Source of the DNA: Pyrocephalus nanus | Taxonomy: Eukaryota > Chordata > Aves > Passeriformes > Tyrannidae | Length of the DNA: 64,000 bases | Direction of reading: 5' to 3' | Assembly: GCA_038380795.1 (NCBI GenBank) | Contig: CM076260.1 | Span: forward strand, 31,282,634 to 31,346,633 | In this document: piece by piece, positions 22,919-34,063 of the stretch | Numbering within the stretch: the stretch's first letter is position 1 | How the letters are laid out: every line of letters starts with the position of its first letter | Program-made: the position numbers and the translations under genes | Notes under the pieces: model-generated | The model's database searches: none | What the model was told of the DNA's origin: nothing | What the model saw: the letters and a program-made list of their open reading frames with translations, nothing else

Positions 22919-25900
22919 CCAGAAAATGGGTTGTATGGGATCTTCCAATCCATGCCTCAACTGCAGCCAGAAGCATTTGTAACTTTATCAGTCTTAATAA
23001 TAGTTTGTTTAAATTACTCTACAGGAGCACCATAACTGCAGGCATTCACCAGTTTCCCAAGTCCTCCAAAGTGTACTTCTACTCCTTATGGCAAGAAAAT
23101 CTGGTATTTAAACTGATTTTTTGTGTTGCATTGTATCTCATTCACTGTGTATCTGGGCATACTTATGCAAACAAACAGGTCTTTCAGAAAGAAAAGACCT
23201 CTTTCTCATTATAAAATTTATTAATTTAAAAATTGTTATTAAATATTTCCACCTCTCCATCTTTCACCATTTGCATGTCACGTTTTCTAGATTTTTTTCC
23301 CCTATTTTTCTCTACACTATCTCTAGTTGGTCTACACTGAGATACACTGAAACACCTACTAAAACTTAGATATAGCTGAGGCCTTACTAATGTTAAAAAA
23401 GGAGAAGTTTATTTCATGCCTCTTGAGAGTTACACTACAAAATATTCTAGAACATTCTTATGTGACATAGTTCATTCATATTCAGACTGGGATCTCTTCC
23501 AGCTGCCAAATTTGCTGAAGAGCAGCTACTTAAATAATTGTTCCCCTGTCATATTAGTATTTTTTTGCAAAAAAAAATACTCATTTTGCCCTTGCTTGTA
23601 AAAGGCATAGTAAAGCAAGCACAATTCTGAGTTATTAATGAAAGAGTGACTTCTATGGCTGGATGAAAAGACCTCAAGGACTGAAATATTTATTACAAGT
23701 CTTTCCATTTGAGATGTTAATTGATTTTAGCTTATCCAAAAGTGACAGAGTAATAAATAGCCCTAATTTATATCTTTTTGCCTATAGTTAAGAAGTAGTG
23801 CTCTACTCTCTCAGAGTTAGATGTTGCCCTTCTAACCCCTGCCATTGATTACTCTACAATAAAATACTATTGTGAGCTCTCTGAGTGGTTAATACTGAAG
23901 TTCTGATTATGATATAAATCTAGGACAAACTTTTGTTAAGTAGAGTCTCTTATCTTGGGTATTGCCACTGTTTTTTTGTCTTCTACCTAAAGGAATTATA
24001 ATAGATGTGGAAAATTTCTAAAAATGAACAAAAAGAAAGAAAGGTTGTTTCTTTTTTCCCAAAAATACCCTATTTCAGGTACATTTTAATGGTCAATGAA
24101 ACAAGTGAGGAGGCACCTTTCTTTGCATAATTTCAATAAACAAATATTTTGATACTTCACTAATTCATTCTCTATCTCTCCACGATTGCCCAATTGTTCT
24201 ATTATGGGAAATACCCAAATAAAACAGTGTCTTTTAAAAGAGAAACATGTTTTTGCATGATCTTCTTCTGGAGCCACCAATTTAAATTCACTTCCTCCTC
24301 CCTTGGTTTCTTTAGACTAAATCTTTACACCAGTCTGAATGTTACAGCTCCTTTGTGGAGGAGAGCCTTCACATTTAGGAGTTATTTTGAAGACAAGTAA
24401 CTGTCAATTCCTGCAGCTGCCAGAAGAGACCAACACACTTTTTGGTCAGCAAACTATGTGCTGGAGGTCTGATAAGTACTCATGTTCTCAGCTTGATGTA
24501 CTCTTGAGTATATCATTGAGAGGCAAAGCTTACAGTAGAACCAGAACAGCTAATGCAGCTTGTCTCCTGGTTCAAACATTGGTTATGGCAAACTCCTAAA
24601 ACTTATTCTATGAGTGTACAATGATCTATTGAACTCAATGAGCACAGAAATCTTCAAGATTGGGTCAGATTTTGGATGGCAGCACCATACATCTTGCTAG
24701 TGAAGAGGTTTTTTATAGTATCATTATGATGAAGAGCTGTAATTCATGTCTCCTGCATAGCTGAGCAAGTCCAACATATTTGAGACATTTAATTCAAACA
24801 GCTTTCTCAGAAAAGTACAGATAGAGGACTGTAAACTTGCTGAATCCCAACATGATCAAGTGTAGAAGAAAGGCTATGATGTTTAAGGAATACTTTAACT
24901 TTGTGCACAAGTTCTTAAGAATTCAGTTGTGGAGCTGCTGTCATTTCACTTCATCTGGGAAAATAAATTTGAGGGAAAATTTAGGGATGGAAATCTTAAA
25001 TAAGGCTAAATTTCAAGTATAACAGTTGTTAAAGGGTTGACTTCTCAAGTGGTCCTCTTCCATGAGAACAGTGTCTATGATTTCTTGATGAGTCTCAGGA
25101 AACTATGTGAGAGTTTACCAAAAATTACATAACAAAATAATTTCCCCCCCTTCTTTTTCAAAAAGGTTCTAAGAGAAGCATACACAAACATAAAATATAA
25201 TATGTTCATGAGTTTAAACAAAAATATTTATTTCTGCCCTATTTTTACTCAGCATGTATATTAAGCCCATTATGTACCTGTACCATGTTTTGGCTGCAGC
25301 AGGAAATATAATCTTTGCAGTAAATTGTTGTGGAAACAATACTTGTGTGTTTTTTTTTTTTCATAGTCCTTTAATGTTTAAATATTGTAGATATTTTTAT
25401 TAAAATGTTGTCCATTTATACATTCATGGAAGATTAATTTGGATTCTCTTGTACAAATGCATATTTGTCTGCTGCCTAGATTAGGAGTATTGAGGTTACA
25501 TTTTAAAAAGATATCCTCACACCTTCAAAACCAGAAGAAATATCTTATAATGAACTAGAATAGCATTTAACTAGCCTTCTCTTGTTTTATGTAATTATAG
25601 AAAAATGGAAAAATGTCTTGAGAAACTATATTAATTTACTTACAAATTAATAAATTCTTTCAGAATAATGTGCAGAGTTATACATAATGCCACTTTCAGA
25701 GAAGGATAATATTCTGTGTTTTTCTGCTGTCATCCTCAATTCTCATACTTCATTTCTGACAGCTATGAAATGAAGCATGATTCAGCATGTGATATCCTAA
25801 GGCCCAGGAGTGAGGATTTCCAGTCTTTTTTCTGTTCCAGTCTTTTTTCACTATTCTTCTCTGGTAAAAGGCTAGGCATTGGCTAGATGAATATGTCCCA

Positions 25901-26512
25901 CCACAAGCTACTGAAAAGCTGCAGTATTTTCCTTCTAGAAATAGGATGGAGTTCAAAATCTTAAAGGTTCTTCATCACAGGTTAGTCAAGCCTGTATTTT
26001 TTTGCTCTAGCCTTATTATTCTTTTGTTCACAAAATAGATATGCTTACATAGTCCTCCAAGACAACCTAGAATTTAACCTAAGATACTTTATTTTTTCTT
26101 TGCTGTTAAATACCTAAGATTCTCATGCATACTGCAACAAAGGCAAAATAAATCAGTTATGATCAGAGAACCTTGTTTCCATGTTGTAACAAGGACCAGC
26201 AAAGGGAAATGCAAAAAACATGTGATCATAAGGTGACTCCAACAAAATTTAGTCTGTGTGCAGTGTGTTTATGTGAAATTCTTAAGGAAGTGGACACAGG
26301 TGACAGCGGTAGCAACAGCCATGTCTGTGTTCTGTCTTAGGTAGACCGAACTGCACTCAAATCCTCACTGACAGTTTTTCTTGCAGAATCCAATGTCTTG
26401 AGCTCTCCAGAATGAAAGAAATCAATGGAGGGGTCTTGTCTGCAGTTTGTAAGAGCATTCCTTTCACCAAACAATGAGAAAGAACAGAGCAGATTAGCTT
26501 TACAAAAGGAAC
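22919..26512. other. Unclassified AT-rich stretch
   Basis: I see no gene, RNA or known repeat. Frames are at most 86 codons without motifs. There is a poly-T of about 12 near 25347-25360. Confidence 0.55.
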
Positions 26513-27281
26513 ATGGAATCATAGAATCATAGAATTAACTGGGTTGGAAGAGACCTCCGAGATCATCAAGTCAAACTCTTGATCCAACCCCACTGTGATT
26601 ACTAGATCATGGCACTCAGTGCCACATCCAGCCTCCTCTTAAAAACCTCCAGGGACAGTGAATCCACCACCTCTCTGGGCAGGCCATTCCAATGCCTGAT
26701 CACTCTCTCTGTAAAGAACTTCTTTCTAATATCCAGCCTAAACCTCCCCTGGCAGAGCTTAAGCCCGTGCCCTCTTGTCCTACTGCTGATTGCCTGGGAG
26801 AAGAGACCAACCCCCACCTGGCTACAACCTCCTTTCAGGGAGTTGTAGAGAGTGATGAGGTCTCCCCTGAGCCTCCTCTTCTCCAGGTTAAACAACCCCA
26901 GCTCCCTCAGCCTCTCCTCAGAGGACTTGTGCTGAAGTCCCTTCACCAGCCTGGTTGCTCTTCTCTGGACCTGCTCCAGCACCTCAATATCCTTCCTCAA
27001 CTGAGGGGCCCAGAACTGAACACAGTGCTCAAGGTGTGGCCTCACCAGTGCTGAGTACAGGGGAAGGATCACTTTCCTGCTCCTGCTGGCCACACTGTTC
27101 CTGATCCAGGCCAGGATGCCATTGACCTTTTTGGCCACCTGGTCACACTGCTGGCTCATATTCAGCCTCCTGTCAATCAGCACCCCCAGATTCCTTTCTG
27201 CCTGGCTGCTCTCCAGCCACTCTGTGCCCAGCCTGTAGCGCTGCAGGGAGTTGTTGTGGCCAAAGTGCAGGACCCGGAACT
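26513..27281 (-). mobile_element. Young CR1 LINE, 5'-truncated
   Basis: Minus-strand CR1 with the octamer tail (ATTCTATG)n at the left end and a 3' UTR nearly identical to the copies ending at 3608 and 46767. It contains the end of the reverse transcriptase and thumb region plus the C-terminal domain of ORF2. Homology to the 45-47 kb copy stops at 'AGTTCCGGGTCC' (minus strand), which sets the 5' truncation at about 27281. No target-site duplication is evident. It is one of the three youngest insertions in the window. Confidence 0.92.
26602..27281 (-). pseudogene. CR1 ORF2 C-terminal part, frame intact but truncated
   Basis: From the 5' truncation point to the normal stop about 226 codons stay open, without stop or frameshift. 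The start of the product matches [11 protein letters not shown] of the 45 kb copy, then [76 protein letters not shown], and the end [12 protein letters not shown]. This is the part of CR1 ORF2 after the FADD catalytic motif, so the fragment has no active site. The first methionine (27183) is internal, so there is no native start. The intact frame shows recent insertion, not selection on this copy. Confidence 0.88.
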
Positions 27282-30200
27282 ATTTGCCTTTTCCAGAAAA
27301 TACTTCATGAGGCTCATAAAGGGATCAGTTTTTGGGTGGAAGACCAATCTTCAAAACAAATGAGTTCTGTTTATTTGACCAAAAATTAGGTGAGACCCTA
27401 AAGAAGATATAGCAGGGAAAAAAAATCTGTTTTCGGGGAAGAGGTAGGGAGAAAAGACTTCCCATTTTCCCCTCTCTTGTTCTAGTGTGTGGTAAACTAT
27501 CAGCTGCTAAGTACTAAATTGCTGAAAATATGTGTAGAGGTTGGGAAAAGCTGGAAGTGTCCTGAAGAGGTTGCACATGGTGTTGACTGCATCACAGGAA
27601 CAAGCTTGTAAATGTGGAACCATAACAAAGGGAAAACTAGAAGTGCAGATGATGCTGCCTGAGCCTAGTGAAGAGCCAAGATGAAATTTCAGATGGTTTA
27701 TCTCCACCTAATAAGGGTTACAAGCCTTTGACATTTCAACAGATATTTTCCACCATGGCAGAGATGTTAGTAGGCATTCCATGTGCATGTGGTTTCTCAG
27801 CACGACTCTCTCTCTCTCTCGTTTCTGTTCCAGTGTAACCTTTTGTTTATGTACACATAACATTCTACGAGGTGCTGCTTAAATGGGAATTGTTCATGAG
27901 CAGGCAGGAAGGGGAACTAAAACAGAGAACAAAGTATAAAAATCTGATTTTCACTCCAAGCACATGTCTAAGTTGGACCAGCTACTGGGAGTATTAATAA
28001 ACTGGAGTGAGATGAAATTCCCCTAAACAGTCTATGTACTTCCTTTATGTTTCAAGGCCTGTGAAGGAAAGATATTAGTGCAGATCTTTCCGTTCACTGC
28101 AAGACCTTTGGAGAATTCCTCTTTCTATATGTCCAATTTACTATAATTGTACATATTAAAAGGTTGGAAATTTCTATGGCTTGCCAGATGAAACTTTTGG
28201 AGAAGGTACTGGAAATTAATTTGGAAGGTATTTTTGTGGCCTGGAAATAACTACAGATGTTAATTGCCAGTTATACATATATTTTAAAAAGTAAAATAGG
28301 AAGAAGAAAATACCTTCCTTGCATAGCTATACAGGATTCATTAATAAAAGAACAGTTGTTTGAGGGGTTTATTTACATCTTTCTTTAGCCACCTAACAGA
28401 AGCCTAGGTTAGAAGGTGGAGCTCCCTCTATGGCCAACAAAATGAAACATACCTCTTCAAAGATGACTGCTAGAATCAATTAGTTATAAACCAATTTTGC
28501 TGCTCTGATTTGTCCTCTTCAGGCACTGTTCTTTCTGCATTGACAATAGAAACAGATAAGTTTGAATATCTAGCAATTTCTTCTCCACCTATGTTATACT
28601 GTAGCAAAGAGCAGTATTGTCATGAACAGAACATCCATTATGTGATGGTCTTAATATAACTTAAAGCAATGTCTCCATCAGGCATAAATTGGCCACTGTG
28701 TATTTTTACCCTTTTGTTTCTTGTCCTCTAAGACAGTGCCCTTCACCATATGTAGAGACCCTGCAGAAAAACTAGGGAAGAATCAAACGTCCCATACTTT
28801 GTTTCTTCTCCAAAAATCTGAGTATTTGAAAAACAAATCTGCTTGATGATGTTTCCAGGTATTTTCTGATTATCACTTCTTTTCCAATTTAACAGTATTA
28901 TGTATAGAAATTTAAAAATCCCAAATATCTAAAAATCCAACTGCATGTAAAATAGCCTGATGAACAGCAATTTTGACAACAGAAGCAAGTAGAGAATGAT
29001 TTCCAATTGGTAGGGGAGAGAGGGTATCATTAAGATAATGGATAATGGATCCTGGTAGGATCCATTGCCATAGATAATGGACAGTTCATTACATGGCACT
29101 GAAATTATCATACAGTTATCAGTAATACTACTTTGGCAAAGGTCTAAAAAAAAAATTTTCTAATCTGCTAAAAGAATTATCTGAAAGTTGTATCCCACTT
29201 GTAGGAAAGAACACAGACACCACCTTTCTGTGCCCCATTTTTGTTAAGAGAATCATAAAGCATCTTGACACATTGAGCTGATGGCACCCTGGTGTCTAGA
29301 TTGATTACGGAAATTGGACTTTAAATCACTGGGGTGAAAATAGAAGTTACATTTTCTGAAGGACATATCTGTAATTTCAGAAAATTAGGCAAAGTGCATT
29401 TCAACTTGATCCCATACATCTTTCTGCCCCTACTCATTCTTTCTGATCCATATTCTGACCTGTTTAAGCCTTGGTTTAATATCTCAATGAATTATACAAA
29501 GGACTTCCTAGAATAAGAGAACATTTAAAAGCAATAAAGTAATAGAAGTGTAAAGATTACAAAGTGTAACCCAGTTGTGCAAAACTATTCTGTCATGGAA
29601 ATAACTGTTTTTTCTAGTTAAAATGTGAGTGGATAAAACAATTTCCACAAAGCCTCTTTTTCAGTGTATTTTCTCATGACAGATGATTTAATCATCACAC
29701 TCTGGACAACTAAAACCATAAGCACTAAATATGAATTTAAGGTTATTGACTACAACTTACTAAATTTGGAGGATTTAGTGTAGGAATATAGCATTTCTTT
29801 TACATTTGTCTATCCCTGTTGAATAAAGGAAACAAAAAACCCCGGCTGAAACATCGCAAGGCGATCTTTATCTGGAACCAAAATGGGTTACATAGCAGAC
29901 AAAAAATGTGTGCAGACACCAGAGGTCAGTGAAACCTATCTTGTCAGCAGGGACTGAGTCAAAGAGTAGGACAAAGGTGCAACTTCAAGCAGCATCTGAA
30001 ATTCATTAGATCTCCAAATGTAAATTCCAACACACATAGGGAATTTGAGCTTTGAGACTCTATGATATTCTGTACTTACACCACCCCCGCAAGCTATCTG
30101 TTATTTTTGAATGCCTTCATAGCTTTATTTTGACTTTTTCAGTCACAATGATGTTCATTTGAACTAAATATGTTACATAGGAATTAACAACATGTCCTCT

Positions 30201-31404
30201 AATAAAACTGTAAAGAAACATAATGCTACATCTTAGCCCAAACCTGCAAACACCATTAAAAGAAGAGAATTGAACACAGGGTATGCATTTTCCGTGCTAT
30301 GTATAGGGGGTGATCTACACATTTTGAAGTGTTCGTTTTCACACAGCCATGTTTCATAAAGTATTATACCCCATCTGGTTAAAAGTGAACATAAAGCAGA
30401 TCAAAGTCATAAAGAGATCGGGGCTGGAATGTCACTCTGTGCCGAAAAGTTCTTAATGCCCTGTTCTTTCTTCTCCAGCTGTCATCCCCCTTATTAATGG
30501 ATTTTTTTCCTCTCTATTTTTTCCCTACTCCTCTTTTTACAAGTTTTCTTATGGGAAAAACAAATCAAAGAGCTCTTAATTTGAATCTAGATTTAAAAGC
30601 TCCACAGCCTAAATAAATCTGAGATCAGATACAGCTAATAAACCCCAACTCTAACAGTAATAATTTATGATAATATTCCTTTAAATTCCTCCATGATTTC
30701 CTGATTAAGAGTATGGCTGTCATCTATCATCTTCTCTTTTTATCTATACTGTTCTTTCACTTTTCTTTGATGATACAAATCACTTTAGCTCCACTGAAAC
30801 CAACTCAATTGCACTAATTTAGAGCAGCTGAGATGTTTTTCTGTCCTCTGCTCTGTACTTGGCAACAAGAAGTCTTTACGTTACCACTTTAAATTTTTGG
30901 TGCTTAGACATTTGCTCCATACTGATTTTCCAATTTGATTTTATTTTTCATTCAAGATTGCTTTTGAATTTCCTACAGTTCAAAGATACACTCCTTTTCC
31001 TCCTCTGCTTTTCTCTGCTGAACATTTTCTTTTGGAACATCCTGTAACTCTATAATGCAACCTCTTCCTCTGGGAGGAACCGGGCCTCTGTAATAGCTAT
31101 TATGACCTAACTTCCATTTGTCATGCTTGTGTCCACCATTGCAATTCTTTCTCTGATTGCACTTAGTTAGAAGCACTTAATTGATTTTCCAGTTTTGTCA
31201 AAAAAATAAGCATGATTGAGTTTTTACCATTTTCTTTGTTTTAACCCTGAATGCCTTTACATAGTCTGCATAATTATGAGAAACATTTATTCAAAACAGC
31301 TATGCCCATCTATCTCCATGTTAAAATAGAGTTGGTTTTCTCTCTCTTCAGTAGAAAAAAATAGTTCTTACTTAATATGTTAAATTTTCTTTGTCATTCT
31401 TGAT
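27282..31404. other. Unclassified stretch
   Basis: No gene or repeat family recognised. A (CT)n run of about 13 bases lies near 27808-27820, and a small inverted repeat at 29044-29066. All frames are under 70 codons. Confidence 0.55.
29044..29066. repeat. 9-bp inverted repeat containing BamHI-like palindromes
   Basis: AATGGATCC (29044-29052) and GGATCCATT (29058-29066) are exact reverse complements with loop TGGTA. GATAATGG words flank it on both sides. It is a small local palindrome of unknown origin. Confidence 0.8.
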
Positions 31405-32203
31405 ATCTTGTTAGGCTAGTGAGGTGTACCCCTGTGAACTCCATGGAGTTCAACAAGACCAAGGGCAGGGTCTTGCACCTGGATTGGGGCAGTAACAAAC
31501 ACAAATACTGACTGGGCAGAGAATGGACTGAGGGCAGCCCTGAGGAGAAGGACTTGAGGCTGTTGGTGGATGAGAAGCTCAACAGATTCCAGCAATATGC
31601 ACTTGCAACCCTGAAAGCCAAGCACATTCTGGGCTGTGTCAAAAGCAACATGGCCAGCAGATTGAGAGATGAGATTGTCCCCTTCTGCTCTCCTTTCATG
31701 AGACCCCACATGGAGTCCTGCATCCTGAGGACCCCAGCATAAGAACGTGAGTCCAGACAAGGGCCAGAAAGAAGTTTAGGGGCCTGGGGCACCTCTCCTA
31801 TGAAGACAAGCTGCGAGACTTGGGATGGTTGAGACTGGAGAAGAGGAAGTTCCAGTAAGACCTCACTGCAGCCTTCCGGAAGCTAAAGGGGATCTAGAAG
31901 AGAGCTGGAGAGAGACTTTCTTCAAGGTCATGTAGTGATTGGAGAAGGGGTAATGACTTCAAATTGAAAGATGGTAGCTTTAGGTTATATATTAGGAAGA
32001 AATTCTTTACTGTGAGGGTGGTGCGGCACTGGAACAGGTCGCCCAGAGAAGCTGTGGATGCTCTATCCTTGGAAGTGTTCAAGGCCAGGTTCAATGGGGC
32101 CCTGAGCAAGCTGGTCTAATGAAAGGTGTCCCATGTCAGGGGGACTGGAATTCGATGATCTTTAATGTCCATTCCAATCCAAAACTTTCTCTGATTCTAT
32201 GAT
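31405..32203 (+). mobile_element. Mid-age CR1 LINE, 5'-truncated
   Basis: Plus-strand CR1 running from the ORF2 thumb region to the 3' tail. Landmarks in order: 'TGGAGTTCAACAAGACCAAG', 'AGCCCTGAGGAGAAGGACTT', 'AGCAACATGGCCAGCAG', 'CACCTCTCCTATGAAGACAA', 'AGGAAGAAATTCTTTACTGT', 'GCCCAGAGAAGCTGTGGATG', and the end 'TGATTCTATGATTT'. It belongs to an older subfamily than the three young copies, and small indels break its frame. A 62-codon piece at 31554-31742 can still be aligned with the young copy's protein (VDEKLN against IDRRLN, and MRPHMESC against VRPHLEHC). The 5' limit is accurate to about 15 bases. Confidence 0.92.
31554..31742 (+). pseudogene. Decayed CR1 ORF2 fragment
   Basis: A 62-codon open piece of the thumb and C-terminal region of CR1 ORF2 within the 31.4-32.2 kb element. 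Readable parts include LVDEKLN, ILGCVKSNMASR and MRPHMESC. They correspond to [19 protein letters not shown] and VRPHLEHC in the 26.6-27.3 kb copy. It is too short and has no catalytic part, so it is non-functional. Confidence 0.8.
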
Positions 32204-34000
32204 TTTTCTTTTCTCTCATTTCCACATGTTTGAGCAGGCATATTAGGTTCACTATCTGCTGTTTCGCTCAGTGATAATACTCTCACTTTCAAAATGTTAC
32301 CGTGGGCAAAATGAAACATAGACCATATAAGAAGCTATGAATTTATTACAAGACCAAATCATTCTACAATCAGATAATAAAAATTCTTAATATTACAATA
32401 AGCCTTTTTAATAAAGCAGATTAAACTGTTGCTCAAAAACCTCACAGAATCTCTCCTTTCCTGAGGGTATTAAATTCAGTGTCCCAGTATGTCTCTGGAC
32501 CCTAAAGTCCAGAGAAAAAAGTCTTGTACTTCCAGTAAGTTGCCAGCATCCCAAAGTCTTCTCCAGGAGGACCATGATGCTTGTTATGAGGGTTTCCTTG
32601 TTCTCAGGAGGTCCTGCAGTGATGCTTTTTTCTTCCTTTTTCTTGAGGTTCACTTCTGTTTATTTTCTTAATGTTTTTAAGAGAGTCTGTTCACATGTTC
32701 ATTCTTTTTACTGGATCCTAGTTAGACAGTTCTTGTTTTCTTTTTATTTCTACTATCTCTACCCTTTTTTTTTTTTTTCTGACTCACAAGGTTGCATCCT
32801 GCAGTGCCTATTGAAGGAAAATTCTGATTTATGTTAGTAGTCTGGGAGATCTGCTATTATCTTGAGCCTGTGCTCTTCTGCACTGCATTTTATGCTAGTC
32901 ATATACAGTTCATTCCATGCAGAACATCTACTTGTCATTAATGTAAACTGAAACTGAACTACAACAACCTTAGGCATTGGTTACCCAACTGCTAGACAGT
33001 TGCTACCCCAACTGAAACAAGATAACATCAGCTAAGCCCAAGAAAAGCCCAGGTAAAACCAGATACCTTTGTTGTCAGGTTAGTACAAAAGCAGGAGGAA
33101 GGACACTGAATTTTGACTTCTTGGGGGAAAAAATCATTGCTTAAAAAGAATCAGAAATTTTATTTCTCAATTTTCTGAAATTTCAAGCCAAAATTAACAC
33201 TTCTACAGCTGATAGCACAACCTAATAAAAGCCAGCCATAGATAAAAACTAAATAAATGTTGCTTCTTTGCATCATCATTGTACGAGAACATTTGCTTAC
33301 GCTGTGTTTCCCCTGAGGAACAAAACTACACGCACAAAAGCCGCTTTGTGATAGAGCGGATTAGAGGATGGAAAAAAAAATCCAGTACTTTCCCCTTATA
33401 AAACCAGAATTTAGCCATTCTGAGATGCCAGGAAAATGGCTCATGAAACCAGAAAACCTTGAAAAGGGTACTAAGGACTTGAATAGCTCCAGTATGCTTG
33501 GTATACTGGCAGCAAAATGCCTTTTCCACCAGAACTTCTGCCACAGATCACCACACTTCTTAAGAAATATGGGCCACTTTAAGCCACATGAAAGCAGGTT
33601 TGTATTCCAGTGGAGAACTTTAAGCAGCAGAGAACAAATGAAACAAAAATAAATTATTATCTTATGTGAAAGGGCAGGAAGTATAGGTCAAGGGTACCAC
33701 TTTCTTTTCTGATGTAATGACCACAAATCAATTTCCTGGCACTATTCAGTGAAGAATCATAATTCCATTCTTCAGAAATGGTTGTCCTGGTCCACAACAA
33801 ATTACCACACTCATTCCAAGTAAGATTTATGCTCTTTACTGACGCCTCTTTCTGCACCTCATAACAATGAGGCAGGAAGTTCTGAAAGTTCTGCAAGATA
33901 CCAGATCCACCTCTGCAGCAGATCCATATCTTCCTCTGATGACACAAAGTTACTCAGAAATTACAAGTAGCCTTAAAATAAAAAATGTTGTGTTAAAAAA
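32204..34000. other. Unclassified stretch
   Basis: No gene or repeat family recognised. Frames reach 96 codons (33657-33947 minus) without motifs. A poly-T run lies near 32766-32779. Confidence 0.55.
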
Positions 34001-34063
34001 AATGTTGTATCTTCAGAAATCTATTAAGTGAATGTTGTATCTTCAGAAATCTATTAAGTGAAT
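34001..34063. repeat. Perfect 30-bp tandem duplication
   Basis: Positions 34001-34030 and 34031-34060 are identical, beginning AATGTTGTATCTTCAG and ending CTATTAAGTG, and three more bases of a third unit follow. The upstream AAAATGTTGTGTT (33983-33993) shares only the first bases. Complete identity suggests a recent event, or possibly an assembly artefact. Confidence 0.95.

Noticed and set aside
26692..27054. 120-codon plus-strand frame antisense to CR1
   Set aside because: It is a shadow of the CR1 ORF2 C-terminal region. The same antisense frame recurs in the other young CR1 copies (46233-46589 minus).
31394..31792. 132-codon minus-strand frame
   Set aside because: It is antisense to the plus-strand CR1 at 31405-32203 and reflects the composition of that element.
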